Assembly (NCBI RefSeq): GCF_018333375.1
Contig: NZ_BORW01000019.1
Location: forward strand, 1-64,000
Direction of reading: 5' to 3'
DNA: 64,000 nt
From: Paenibacillus cookii
GTDB lineage: Bacteria > Bacillota > Bacilli > Paenibacillales > Paenibacillaceae
The notes under the pieces are model-generated. The model searched no databases. It worked only from the letters and a program-made list of their open reading frames with translations, and was not told the DNA's origin. The position numbers were made by a program, and so were the translations under genes. Positions 44,523-53,333 of the stretch are shown in pieces. Every line of letters begins with the position of its first letter. The stretch's first letter is position 1.

Positions 44523-44729
44523 ATGCCGCAAAAATACGTCGGTCAATGTCTGGAAATCGTGTATATCGACCGAGCCGGAAACATCACGCAGCGCAAAATC
44601 GAGGTGAAGGGCATTCGCGGCCCGCTCGTTCGCGCGACCTGCCTGCAAACGGGGGAACCGCGAACCTTTCGGGTGGAGAACATTTTGGCATGGAAGCCGG
44701 CCGGAGGGGATCGCCGCAGTGCTTGCTGA
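44523..44729 (+). CDS. Small WYL-like beta-barrel protein under SOS-type control
   Basis: This is a 68-residue protein from ATG 44523 behind GGGGGG. The pattern LEIVYIDRAGNITQRKIEV, then LVRATCLQTGEPRTFRVENI, matches the SH3-like strand order of WYL domains (a Y-x-D turn, then R-x-F near the end), although too short for a complete WYL. WYL domains bind nucleic acid or nucleotide ligands and regulate DNA-damage genes. The stop overlaps the next start by 11 bases, indicating coupled translation. Family assignment is inference. Confidence 0.65.
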   Translation: MPQKYVGQCLEIVYIDRAGNITQRKIEVKGIRGPLVRATCLQTGEPRTFRVENILAWKPAGGDRRSAC

Positions 44730-44994
44730 CATCGAACGGAAAATACTCCGGATTTTTTACAACTATTCCAGCGGGCGGCGGAGAATGCCTTCCATGCGGG
44801 AACTCATCATCAAAACGGGGAGAAGCCGGCAGGACATCGCTCGTGCGCTTGCTTCCTTGGAAAATCAAGGGTTTATTGTTTGGGAAGACAAACAGCGCAC
44901 CCAATCGGTTCTGATTCTTAAAGGCTGGGAAGATGGCCTTCCAGCGCGCCAAAAAAACGCAACGAGCAGCTTGGATTACTGGACGCAATATTAG
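44719..44994 (+). CDS. Small winged-helix protein, LexA-N-terminus-like
   Basis: This 91-residue protein starts at GTG 44719 with GGAGGGG ten bases upstream. It reads as a stand-alone winged helix: IERKILRIFYNYSSGRRRMPSMRELIIKTG, then SRQDIARALASLENQGFIVW, resembling the DNA-binding half of LexA (a GxPPTxREL-like entry) without the protease half. It overlaps the WYL-like gene by 11 bases. Together they look like the two halves of an HTH-WYL regulator made as separate chains. Function unknown. Confidence 0.7.
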   Translation: MLADIERKILRIFYNYSSGRRRMPSMRELIIKTGRSRQDIARALASLENQGFIVWEDKQRTQSVLILKGWEDGLPARQKNATSSLDYWTQY

Positions 44995-45147
44995 TTGGCG
45001 GAAACGGGCCGCCGGTACGGCGAAAGACCGCTCATGGTTCCCCGTGCCCGGTTTTTTTGTGCTGCCGGGAAAATGGAAGCATTCGGCGCATCAAGGGCGA
45101 GAAATAGGTTATACTGCAAAAAATATCCAAACAGGAGGATGATCTTT

Positions 45148-45240
45148 ATGAGTATGGAATCCGAAGTTGCCGCTCAAATATACCGGCTGCAGGAATTGCA
45201 TAACCGTTTTGCCGCGGGGGAGTACGAGGAGATGCCATAA
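45148..45240 (+). CDS. 30-residue peptide, unknown
   Basis: ATG 45148 follows a full AGGAGG at good distance. The product (MSMESEVAAQIYRLQELHN and onward) is acidic and helical, 30 residues long. The stop is immediately followed, in another frame, by a coding-like stretch to 45350, so the gene may be longer with a frameshift, or be the first of two overlapping small genes. Confidence 0.5.
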   Translation: MSMESEVAAQIYRLQELHNRFAAGEYEEMP

Positions 45241-45350
45241 CGTACATAAATGGCGCCAAGGTCGTCAGGGCCCTCTCTCTGGAAACGTGGAGGCAAGAAG
45301 CGGACGGAGTTTGGAGAATGATACGTTGGCATGAAGAAAAGGGCCAATGA
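45237..45350 (+). other. Coding-like frame overlapping the 30-residue ORF
   Basis: In the frame one base back from the preceding ORF, an uninterrupted 37-codon stretch ends at TGA 45348-45350. It encodes a tryptophan-rich segment (VRALSLETWRQEADGVWRM) with coding-like third positions. It has no standard start codon: GAGGAG lies five bases before an ATA. A frameshifted continuation of the upstream ORF or an ATA-started small gene are the two readings. Confidence 0.35.
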
Positions 45351-45506
45351 ATTTTTTTGATCCAAATCGCCTATTTTTTATTGAAAGCCTTTTCATCGGT
45401 GTTTAAATGTGGTATCTTGGAGATAACCTAATTGTGTCTAAATTGTGAATGGATGCGGCGTCATTGCGTATGATAAAGCATCACCGTTACCGAGGGGGAA
45501 TGTTCC

Positions 45507-45770
45507 ATGACCACGTTGATTCTTGCATTGTTCACCGCAGCGATGATTGGAGTCGTTATGTTTGGGAAAAAACATGAAATATTGATCGCGAGCATCATAA
45601 ACGCCGTTTTGCTTGCCGGGCTTGTCACCGCATTCAGCCTGAATCCGGGACCGGACGGACTGTTTTATATGGCGCTGGTGTTCTATTTCGTGATTCCGAT
45701 GTACGGCGTGATCGCGTTGTTCGGTGCCATGAAGAAAAGCCGCGTCAAGAAGGAAAATTCCTTGGTTTGA
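45507..45770 (+). CDS. Small three-segment membrane protein, unknown
   Basis: This 87-residue protein has three hydrophobic segments (about 2-20, 26-46 and 52-74) and a basic tail (MKKSRVKKENS), so the C-terminus is probably inside. GAGGGGG precedes the ATG. A terminator follows within 45 bases, so it is monocistronic. I recognise no family. Confidence 0.7.
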   Translation: MTTLILALFTAAMIGVVMFGKKHEILIASIINAVLLAGLVTAFSLNPGPDGLFYMALVFYFVIPMYGVIALFGAMKKSRVKKENSLV

Positions 45771-45810
45771 TCGAATAATAACATCGAATGGCCATTCATA
45801 TAACTCTCTG

Positions 45811-45840
45811 AAACCGACTCCGTATGGAGTTGGTTTTATT
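45811..45840 (+). terminator. Terminator after the small membrane protein
   Basis: AAACCGACTCC-GTAT-GGAGTTGGTTT is an 11-bp stem with one G-U pair, followed by TATTTAT. It shows that the next gene starts downstream, not at the ATG inside the loop. Confidence 0.75.
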
Positions 45841-45883
45841 TATGGAGGGCATAGAAGACAGAGAAACGGGAGAGATCAGCAAC

Positions 45884-46945
45884 ATGATTCAAACCACGAA
45901 AGAACTCATTCATCGACTCGAAGCCGACCCGAGAACCGACTCCGCCATCATTACGGCCTATTGCCGCATCATATCCATATATGGAGACGATGAGGATGCA
46001 AGGGCATTATTCCGGGTATTTGCGGAAGATCCGTCGGATTACAGGCGCGTGCTGCTCCTTGATCCGGTGATGAGATGCGGCGGCCTGGAGCTCGCCGAAG
46101 ACATCGCCCGGGTTAGCTTCGACCAGGGATCGCTGCGCGAAGACATGCCGAGCGATATTTTGCATGTGCTCGGGTACATGGGCTATGAAAAATATATGGA
46201 TTACATGGCCGCTTGCGTTTGCGAAGACGATTGGGACCTCTCGAAGGATGCCTGCCTTGGATTGCTGCATCTTCCTTGTCAAGCGTACCGGGAACGGTTT
46301 GAGAGCGAATGGAATAAGGTGGCCGGACAGCCGCTTTTTCCTGAATTTTTGCCGGCATTAAGTTACACGTTTGCGGATGAACGCATCGTGCCCAAACTTA
46401 TGTCTTGGGGGAAAACGGCCTCAACGGATTGCAACGCGGGGCTGCTGCTTGGCATATCCATGTTTGGACCTTCGCAAAAAGAGCGGGTGCGGCAAATTTT
46501 GATGGATCCTTTCTGGGAATTGAACAGCACGGGGACGGGAAGCCATTGGTGGGCTTACATGTGCATGCCAATGACCGGGTTGACGTTCGCCGAGATCATC
46601 GCGGACCTGAAGAATCGAACGCCCGTCGGCGGGGGAACCGGGGACCATAGGCCCGATGAAATATGGATCGGTCACGGATATCATGTGTTGCATGATTTAA
46701 TCGAGGTAAAGCTGGCAGGCGATCCGCATCCGATCAAATACGCGCCGCAAAATACGGAAAAAATGATCGATCTGTACCGGGACTTGTTCCAGTGGAGCAG
46801 CAGTCATGAAGACGACTCGGTGCCGGGAAGAATCAGCGCTTATTTGGGATACGACCATCCGCTGATCGATCAATATGCGGGCCTGAGAATGAAGATGGAA
46901 ATGGCTTTGCAGAAAGAGCTCGAAATGGACTTGATGCGCAAGTAG
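45884..46945 (+). CDS. Unknown protein, possibly helical-repeat
   Basis: I place the start at ATG 45884 (353 residues) behind GGGAGAG, because the longer frame begins inside a terminator. The first 200 residues are mostly helical, with regularly spaced short helix pairs, suggestive of HEAT-like repeats. A Trp-rich segment (SHWWAYMCMPMTG) and a charged C-terminus follow. No signal peptide or membrane segment is present. I do not recognise the family. It precedes a phosphatase gene in the same direction without a terminator. Confidence 0.7.
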   Translation: MIQTTKELIHRLEADPRTDSAIITAYCRIISIYGDDEDARALFRVFAEDPSDYRRVLLLDPVMRCGGLELAEDIARVSFDQGSLREDMPSDILHVLGYMGYEKYMDYMAACVCEDDWDLSKDACLGLLHLPCQAYRERFESEWNKVAGQPLFPEFLPALSYTFADERIVPKLMSWGKTASTDCNAGLLLGISMFGPSQKERVRQILMDPFWELNSTGTGSHWWAYMCMPMTGLTFAEIIADLKNRTPVGGGTGDHRPDEIWIGHGYHVLHDLIEVKLAGDPHPIKYAPQNTEKMIDLYRDLFQWSSSHEDDSVPGRISAYLGYDHPLIDQYAGLRMKMEMALQKELEMDLMRK

Positions 46946-47005
46946 AGTTTCGCAAAAGGGAAACATTTTAAAAAAAACAAAAGCAAGGTAGAAGGAGAGA
47001 TTCGT

Positions 47006-47761
47006 ATTAGAACGTTGGCGATCAGCGATATTCACGGATGTTTGGACGAGTTCAACCTGCTGCTGACGAAAGTGAACTACGACCCGTCCAACGATAAACT
47101 CGTGCTCCTCGGCGATTACGTAGACCGGGGGCCAAGCAGCAGGGGAGTCGTGGAACAGGTGCAAGCTTTTAAGGAAATATGGAACGTCACCGTACTTCGC
47201 GGCAACCACGACCAGATGATGTACGATGCCATCGTGAAGGATACCGAAACGTTTAATGCCAGATGGATCCGCAACGGTGCCCGTCAAACGCTCGAAAGCT
47301 ACTGCGGCGCCGATTTTTTTGGCGGGGACATGACCCGGGAACGTTACGACGAAGCAAAAGCGCACATCAAAAAACATTATCAGCAGCACTTGGAATTTCT
47401 CGGCAGCCTGGAGCTTTATCATGAAACGAACGAGCATATTTTTGTGCACGCCGGCATCAATCCGGAGCATGACGACTGGAGGAACCAGCCGCAGGACGAT
47501 TTTATTTGGATCCGGGAGCCTTTTTTTGAGCGTCGGACGGGGCTGAGGCAGCAGGTTGTATTCGGTCATACCCCGGTCGTATATCTTCATGAGTCGGCCG
47601 ACATCTGGTTTAGCCCCGCAGGGGATAAAATCGGGATCGACGGCGGCTGCGCATTTGGAAAACAGCTGAATTGCCTGGAAATCGACGAACAAGGAACATA
47701 CAAGACGCATTCGGTCCGAAGGGGAGAAGACTCCATGATGGATGGGAATGCTACCGCCTGA
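47006..47761 (+). CDS. PPP-family metallophosphoesterase, apparent ATT start
   Basis: This protein has the complete PPP-type motifs: LAISDIHG, VLLGDYVDRG, LRGNHDQMM, and later His residues in VFVHAGINPE and VFGHTP. Such bacterial enzymes act as protein-Ser/Thr or Ap4A-type phosphatases in the cytoplasm. The usual start reads MRTLAISDIHG. Here the corresponding codons are ATT-AGA-ACG-TTG, and ATT 47006 is five bases after GAAGGAGAGA. No standard start is in frame upstream. TTG 47015 is possible but lies too far from the ribosome site and would trim the first strand. From ATT the protein is 251 residues. Confidence 0.82.
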   Translation: MRTLAISDIHGCLDEFNLLLTKVNYDPSNDKLVLLGDYVDRGPSSRGVVEQVQAFKEIWNVTVLRGNHDQMMYDAIVKDTETFNARWIRNGARQTLESYCGADFFGGDMTRERYDEAKAHIKKHYQQHLEFLGSLELYHETNEHIFVHAGINPEHDDWRNQPQDDFIWIREPFFERRTGLRQQVVFGHTPVVYLHESADIWFSPAGDKIGIDGGCAFGKQLNCLEIDEQGTYKTHSVRRGEDSMMDGNATA

Positions 47762-47788
47762 CCCGCTTTTCGAGCGGGTTTTCTTTTT
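47761..47788 (+). terminator. Terminator after the phosphatase gene
   Basis: ACCCGCT-TTTCG-AGCGGGT is a 7-bp stem followed by TTTCTTTTT; it begins at the stop codon. Confidence 0.85.
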
Positions 47789-47920
47789 GCGCGGAACGGG
47801 TAATGCATGGAGGATGATAAAGCATGGGGAATTGGATCAAAATAAATGGTAATTCATCCAGGGTCTTATTCTGCCATGCCAATCGAAATAATCCTTCGGG
47901 TTAAAGGGGCGCGCTAATCA

Positions 47921-49924
47921 ATGGAAATACTTTTAATGGTGCTGGTGCTGCTGATTCTTATAGGGATATCGAATGTCGTCAACCACTTTTTGCCCGTCGT
48001 TCCGGTACCCATCATTCAGATTGCATTGGGGGTGGCGGCCGCGTTTTTGCCCGGGCTTCACCACATCCCGCTGAATCCGGAGCTGTTCCTGCTGCTGTTC
48101 ATCGCGCCGCTGCTGTTTAACGACGGCAAAATGACGCCGCGGGACGAGCTGTGGCAGCTCCGATCGAGCATTTTGCTGCTCGCTTTGGGACTCGTATTTG
48201 CGACGGTGCTTATCGCAGGACCGTTCATTCATTGGATGATCCCCGCGATTCCGCTGTCCGCCGCTTTTGCGCTTGCGGCCATTCTTTCGCCGACGGACGC
48301 GGTGGCGGTCAGTTCCTTGTCGGGCAGGGCGAAGCTCCCCGGCAAAATTATGCGCCTGCTGGAAGGCGAAGCGCTGATGAACGATGCCTCCGGCCTGGTT
48401 GCCTTTAATTTTGCGATCGCCGCGACGGTGACCGGGCATTTTTCCTTGCCGAAGGCCATCGGGAGCTTTCTCGTCATCGCCATTGGCGGGGTCATCGCGG
48501 GCGTCGTATTGGGTTTTCTGATCATCGGGATGCGGATGCAGCTGCGCCGCATGGGGATGGAGGATGTAACGCTGCATATGCTGATTATCATCCTGACGCC
48601 GTTCGTCATTTATTGGGTCGCCGAGGAAATGCATGTTTCCGGGATTTTGGCCGTCGTCGCCGCCGGAGTGACGCATGCCATCGAACGGGATCGGATGAGA
48701 AGCGGATCCGCCCGGCTGCGGGTCGTGTCCGACAGCACCTGGTCGGTCATTCTTTTTTGCCTGAACGGTCTGGTGTTCATTTTATTGGGGCTTGAAATTC
48801 CGGGAGTCATCCTCGAGATATGGAAAGACCCTGCCTACAATAACGGACAAGTGATCGGGTATATCCTTCTGATCACCGCCGTGTTGATTTTGCTTCGTTT
48901 CGTTTGGGTGTGGGCGGCCAACCGGCATTTTAAATCGGCGCTGCTTACGGCTTTATCCGGCGTCCGGGGGGCCTTAACCCTTTCCGCGGCTTTCTCGATT
49001 CCGTTGACGCTGGCCGATAATAGCCCGTTTCCGGAGCGCAGCCTGATATTGTTTATTTGCTCGGGCGTCATCCTGTTAACGCTCGTCATTGCCAGCGTGC
49101 TGCTGCCGATCCTGACGAGGGAAACCCAGGCCGATCCCGAAGAGCTGGCCGAGACGGAACGATCTGCGCGGATTCGCGTGCTTGAAGCGGGATTATGCGC
49201 GGTGCGCGAAGAGATGAACGACGATAACCGGCGGGAAGGGATCGAACTGATCACGGCCTACAACCGCAGGCTTCAAATGGCGAGGTTCCACAATAAGGAC
49301 GAGTCCGGAAAAGCATGGAAGCAGGCGCTCGACATCCGAATCGGTGCCCTGCAAGCGGAACGAAAAACCGCTGAACGGTGGCTGCAGGAAGGGCGGATTT
49401 CCCCTAAGCTAGCAGACCGGTTCCAATCGTCGCTTAGCCGGATCGAAATGCTGCTCACGACCAGTAGAAAGTTCAAAAAACTGCTTGTTCTCGGATGGGG
49501 CGGACTGCAGCGGGCGATGCGCAGGGCAAGACATAAAGAGGCGGCATTCGATCCTTCGCATCCGAAATGGAAACTCTATAAAGCGCTCAAACTGGAAGCC
49601 GTCCGTGCGGCCATCGCGGAGGTCAAATCGATGGAAACCGACCAGAACCGCGAAATGATACGAAGCATTCTCGCCGATTACCGGGGGATGGAGCTTCAGC
49701 TGCTTGACGACAACGTCCCGGCCGAAACGGGAAGGGAGACCGATGCCAGACGCAGGGAGCTTGAACTGAAGGCGATTCAGGCCGAACGCAACGAAATTCA
49801 GAACATGTTCGAACAAGGCAAAATCAGCCGGACCATCGCCAACAATCTGCGGATGGACGTGAATTACCACGAAGGGCATCTCTATGAGGCGGAGTCGGTG
49901 CATGATGAAGACGCCGGGGATTAG
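47921..49924 (+). CDS. CPA1-family Na+/H+ antiporter
   Basis: This 667-residue protein has about twelve membrane segments in the first 410 residues and a long cytoplasmic tail with charged helices. Family hallmarks are AILSPTDAVAVSSL and ALMNDASGLVAFNFA (the ion-binding Asp residues of CPA1 exchangers) and, later, LSGVRGALTLSAAFSIP. It should exchange cytoplasmic Na+ (or K+) for external H+. The tail (about 420-667) probably regulates it. AAAGGGGC lies upstream of the ATG. It is transcribed separately from its neighbours. Confidence 0.9.
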   Translation: MEILLMVLVLLILIGISNVVNHFLPVVPVPIIQIALGVAAAFLPGLHHIPLNPELFLLLFIAPLLFNDGKMTPRDELWQLRSSILLLALGLVFATVLIAGPFIHWMIPAIPLSAAFALAAILSPTDAVAVSSLSGRAKLPGKIMRLLEGEALMNDASGLVAFNFAIAATVTGHFSLPKAIGSFLVIAIGGVIAGVVLGFLIIGMRMQLRRMGMEDVTLHMLIIILTPFVIYWVAEEMHVSGILAVVAAGVTHAIERDRMRSGSARLRVVSDSTWSVILFCLNGLVFILLGLEIPGVILEIWKDPAYNNGQVIGYILLITAVLILLRFVWVWAANRHFKSALLTALSGVRGALTLSAAFSIPLTLADNSPFPERSLILFICSGVILLTLVIASVLLPILTRETQADPEELAETERSARIRVLEAGLCAVREEMNDDNRREGIELITAYNRRLQMARFHNKDESGKAWKQALDIRIGALQAERKTAERWLQEGRISPKLADRFQSSLSRIEMLLTTSRKFKKLLVLGWGGLQRAMRRARHKEAAFDPSHPKWKLYKALKLEAVRAAIAEVKSMETDQNREMIRSILADYRGMELQLLDDNVPAETGRETDARRRELELKAIQAERNEIQNMFEQGKISRTIANNLRMDVNYHEGHLYEAESVHDEDAGD

Positions 49925-49944
49925 TGGAAACGGATGAAGAGAAG

Positions 49945-50217
49945 AGTAAATGAAACGTGATTCCTGACAGAGAGCCCCGTCTGCTGAAAAGGGGCAGGAA
50001 AAACTTCATTGAACCAAGCCTCTGAGCGGCGCTTCGGAAGCGAATATTCGCGGATGATGCGACATGAGCTCCTGTTACAGAGCTAGGGTATACGCAGCTT
50101 AAACGCGGTTGCCGTACCCGAAGAGGCGGATATAGCGATATATTCCGCGAACCGGGGTGGCACCGCGAACGCAAATCTCGTCCCCAAGACCCATCGTCTT
50201 GGAGGCGGGATTTTTTT
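49945..50217 (+). ncRNA. T-box leader with glutamine (CAA) specifier
   Basis: The leader shows the AG bulge (GACAGAGAG at 49966-49974), a specifier loop GAAC-CAA-G with the Gln codon at 50015-50017, the T-box core GGGTGGCACCGCG at about 50155-50167, and a strong terminator. The terminator pairs CCAAGAC with GTCTTGG inside CTCGTCC/GGCGGGA, then seven T. The codon agrees with the glnS remnant that follows, so the riboswitch should respond to uncharged tRNA-Gln. Confidence 0.85.
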
Positions 50218-50272
50218 GTTTTTTATGAAGCATGGACAAAATTCGAATGATGAGAGAGGTTTATCGAACGTG

Positions 50273-50563
50273 ATGAATCGAAACAAGGATGTTGAAGCGC
50301 CTGTCGACTTTTTGACGAAGGAGGTATGGGAAGACGTCAGGGACAACGCCTATTCAAGGCCTGTTGCGACGCGATTTCCCCCGGAGCCGAACGGTTATTT
50401 GCATATCGGAAGCGCTTATGCGATTTATATCAACCACTCCGTGGCCCAGCCCGGAAGTTTAACGGAACGTTCAACCTGCGCCTGGATGACACGAATCCCG
50501 TTAAACGGCAAGGACAGCCCGTTCCGGAACCGTTCGATTGAAGAAAATTTTATCCCGGATTGA
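50273..50563 (+). pseudogene. glnS: Truncated, frameshifted glutaminyl-tRNA synthetase
   Basis: The first frame encodes a GlnRS-like start (VDFLTKEVWEDV) and TRFPPEPNGYLHIGSAYA, which is the class I HIGH region with its last position changed. The continuing GlnRS sequence KFNGTFNLRLDDTNPVKR lies in a different frame, so a frameshift occurred near 50445-50460. Everything after that (more than 400 codons of a normal gene of about 550) is missing, and the TetM-like gene follows. It cannot make a synthetase. Most Bacillales charge tRNA-Gln indirectly via GatCAB, so loss is tolerable; the gene was probably acquired. Confidence 0.85.
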
Positions 50564-50635
50564 TGACCGGATCGCCGCTTTTTTCTGTTATACTCAAAAT
50601 GAGATTTTTACAGAAGGGACGGGCGTGATCGCTTC

Positions 50636-52618
50636 ATGGGAGACACAAATATCACCATCGGTCTGCTGGCGCATGTCGATGCGGGAAAAACGACGTTTGC
50701 GGAGCAGCTTTTATACCATACCAACAGCATTCGCAGCAGGGGAAGGGTGGACCATAAGGATGCCTTCCTGGACAGCCATGAACTGGAGCGGGCGCGCGGC
50801 ATTACCATTTTTGCGGACCAGGCCGTCATGACGTACGGGGATTCGGCTTACGATTTGATCGATACGCCGGGGCACGTCGATTTCTCCGCGGAAATGGAGC
50901 GGGCCGTCCAGGCGATGGATTATGCGGTCATCATCGTGAGCGCGGTCGAAGGCGTCGAAGGGCATACCGAGACGGTATGGCAGCTTCTTCAGGCGTATGG
51001 GGTGCCGGTGCTGTTTTTTATCAATAAAATGGACCGCGAAGGGGCGGATGCCGCGGCCGTGCTGGAGGAGATCCGCCATCATCTGACTCCGGACGCCGTG
51101 ATCCTTCAGGGTTCTTTAGCGGAAGGCATCTCCGAAGAGGTGCTGGAATTCGCCGCGGAACGGGATGAGGAGCTGCTGCGGATGTATTTGGATGGCCTAG
51201 CGGATGAAGAGTCCGCGATTCGAAGCTTGCGTACTTTGGTAAAAACACGCTGCCTGTTCCCGGTCATGTGCGGTTCGGCATTGCAGGATAGGGGAGTCAA
51301 AGAATTTCTTGCGAACCTGGGCACGCTTGCGGAGGTCAACCGGGATTCGTCGGGCGAACTTTCAGCTCGCGCGGTCAAAATCCGCCATGATGCGCAGGGC
51401 GTGAGGCTGACCCATTTGAAACTATTGCAAGGCCGGCTGCGCGTCAGGGACGAAATCGAATACGAAAGCTGCGGCGGCGAACGGTTGCGGGAAAAAATCA
51501 CATCGATCCGTATTTATAACGGCGAAAAATATGCCGCGGTTGATGAAGCCCGCGCTGGTCAGCTCGTGGCTGTGACGGGACTTGCCTCCCTGCCGGCCGG
51601 GGCGGGAATCGGCCATATCGGCGAACGAAAGCCTTACGAGCTTGTTGCGGCGCTGAAATCGAAGGTGTTGTTCGATCCTGCCGTATCGATCCGGGAAGTG
51701 TTGCGCTGTTTTCAACTATTGGATGCCGAGGACCCGTCGCTGACGGTAAACTGGGACGAATCGCTGCAGGAGCTGCACATTCACGTCATGGGCGTGATCC
51801 AGCTCGAAGTGCTGAAGCAGGTCGTGTATGACCGTTTCAACCTGGCCGTCTCGTTCGGAAAGCCGGAAATTCTGTACAAGGAAACGGTAGCGGACGCCGT
51901 GATCGGGTCGGGCCATTTCGAGCCGTTAGGCCATTATGCGGAGGTCCATCTAAAGATCGAACCGGGGCCACCGGGCAGCGGCGTCAAGTTCGTTAACGAC
52001 TGCCATCCCGACGATCTCGGAGTCGGATACCAGCATCTGATCGGCCAGCATGTGACGGAGAAGGAACATCGCGGCCTGCTCACGGGCTCTCCCTTGACGG
52101 ATGTCGTCGTGACGCTGCTGACGGGCCGTTCCCATAACAAACATACGTCAGGAGGCGACTTTCGGGAGGCGACGCTCCGGGCGCTGAGGCAAGGGCTGGA
52201 AAAAGCGCAAAATGTGCTGCTGGAGCCGGTCTACGACTTCAAGCTGAAAGTCGGCGTCGATCACATCGGCCGGGTGATGTCCGATATCCAGCAGGCGCGC
52301 GGCGTCTTTGACGCTCCGGATATCGAGGGAGACACGGCGGTGATCACCGGGCAGGCCCCCGTCGCCACCATGATGGATTATCCGGCGGAGGTTGCCGCTT
52401 TCACGAAAGGAAAAGGCGCGCTCACGCTCCGGCTGGCGGGTTACCGGCCTTGCGGCAACGCGGAGGAAGTGATTGCGGCCAAAAGCTATGATAAAAACGC
52501 CGATCCCGAATACACGTCCACGTCGATTTTTTGCGCCAAAGGGAAAGGATTCAGCGTCCCCTGGGATGAGGCGGATCGGTACATGCATCAAGAGACGGCA
52601 AAGAGGACCGGCGTCTAA
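50636..52618 (+). CDS. TetM/TetO-like ribosomal protection GTPase
   Basis: This 660-residue EF-G-like GTPase belongs to the tetracycline ribosomal protection family. GTPase motifs are in place: G1 AHVDAGKTTF, switch region RARGITIFADQA, G3 DTPGHVDF and G4 NKMDREGADA. EF-G-like domains II-V follow, ending about 20 residues past the canonical TetM length. Family members release tetracycline from the ribosome; chromosomal Bacillales homologues are not always resistance genes. The ribosome site is weak (GAAGGGACGGG). It lies downstream of the glutamine T-box and the glnS remnant, with only a poor promoter (TATACT at 50589-50594) between. Confidence 0.85.
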   Translation: MGDTNITIGLLAHVDAGKTTFAEQLLYHTNSIRSRGRVDHKDAFLDSHELERARGITIFADQAVMTYGDSAYDLIDTPGHVDFSAEMERAVQAMDYAVIIVSAVEGVEGHTETVWQLLQAYGVPVLFFINKMDREGADAAAVLEEIRHHLTPDAVILQGSLAEGISEEVLEFAAERDEELLRMYLDGLADEESAIRSLRTLVKTRCLFPVMCGSALQDRGVKEFLANLGTLAEVNRDSSGELSARAVKIRHDAQGVRLTHLKLLQGRLRVRDEIEYESCGGERLREKITSIRIYNGEKYAAVDEARAGQLVAVTGLASLPAGAGIGHIGERKPYELVAALKSKVLFDPAVSIREVLRCFQLLDAEDPSLTVNWDESLQELHIHVMGVIQLEVLKQVVYDRFNLAVSFGKPEILYKETVADAVIGSGHFEPLGHYAEVHLKIEPGPPGSGVKFVNDCHPDDLGVGYQHLIGQHVTEKEHRGLLTGSPLTDVVVTLLTGRSHNKHTSGGDFREATLRALRQGLEKAQNVLLEPVYDFKLKVGVDHIGRVMSDIQQARGVFDAPDIEGDTAVITGQAPVATMMDYPAEVAAFTKGKGALTLRLAGYRPCGNAEEVIAAKSYDKNADPEYTSTSIFCAKGKGFSVPWDEADRYMHQETAKRTGV

Positions 52619-52682
52619 AAGTTTGAGATATGAAGAATAATGGGCAGTAGGCAGCGGTCAGGCCATGCGCGCTGTATGTTTA

Positions 52683-53297
52683 TCAGGCGGTCGTGAAGGG
52701 ATAGAGATTTCCTTCCAGGCAAAACGACGTGGTTCCATTCGCCGCGACCAGCAAAATCAAGGCATCGCACCGTTCCGACAAGCCGACGGCGGAGGCCTCG
52801 TTCAAGTCAAACAGCCGATCCCAAAATATTTGCTGCGTGACGGGAAGCACATTTCCTGCGGAAAGGACCGTATCGGCTTTGATGAGAACCGCGCCCTGCT
52901 GCAATTTGCTTCCCGGATAAAAAATCGATTCCAGCAAGGGACTTGAAATTTGGGCGTTAATAGGGGTTCCTCCCTGGATATGGGGGGTTACCGGGTCGCT
53001 TTTTTCCAGAACGATCAACGCCTGCTGCCTTTTCAAGCTCAGTTTGTGGACGGCGCGTGACAATTCCTTGCTGGATTCCGTATATTCCGTGAGCAGGCAG
53101 TTCAGAAAATACGTGGATACCAGCATTTCCAAATCGGCAAATTCCTTGGATATTTCCTCCAAGTCGTTCAGGATTTGAATGTCGTTTTGATCGAACGTGG
53201 AAATCCCGTGCCGCAGAATTTCCGCGACCCGGTTGAGCTGCTTTGCCATTTCCGCTTGCAGCAGAGCGGGGTTGTCCCGGCAGTTTTTGTTATTCAT
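52683..53297 (-). CDS. CdaS-like protein with degenerate cyclase site
   Basis: This 204-residue protein has the CdaS layout: two N-terminal helices (about 15-80, the autoinhibitory part in CdaS) and a DisA_N domain (about 85-200). The two catalytic motifs are lost: DGA reads QGA (134-136), and the RHR motif is replaced by NEA (about 166-168) before SAVGLSE. The rest of the fold (GTPINAQISSPLLESIF and the end GNLYPF) is kept. It therefore cannot be an active diadenylate cyclase by known rules. It follows the intact paralogue by 36 bases in the same transcript. A regulatory or scaffolding subunit is likely. Confidence 0.83.
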   Translation of the reverse strand: MNNKNCRDNPALLQAEMAKQLNRVAEILRHGISTFDQNDIQILNDLEEISKEFADLEMLVSTYFLNCLLTEYTESSKELSRAVHKLSLKRQQALIVLEKSDPVTPHIQGGTPINAQISSPLLESIFYPGSKLQQGAVLIKADTVLSAGNVLPVTQQIFWDRLFDLNEASAVGLSERCDALILLVAANGTTSFCLEGNLYPFTTA

Positions 53298-53333
53298 AAC
53301 GTCATGTCACGCTCCCAGTGATGCTTTTGACCG

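Noticed and set aside
45824..45883. Earlier start of the unknown 353-residue gene
   Set aside because: The ATG is in the loop of a terminator hairpin and lacks a ribosome site.
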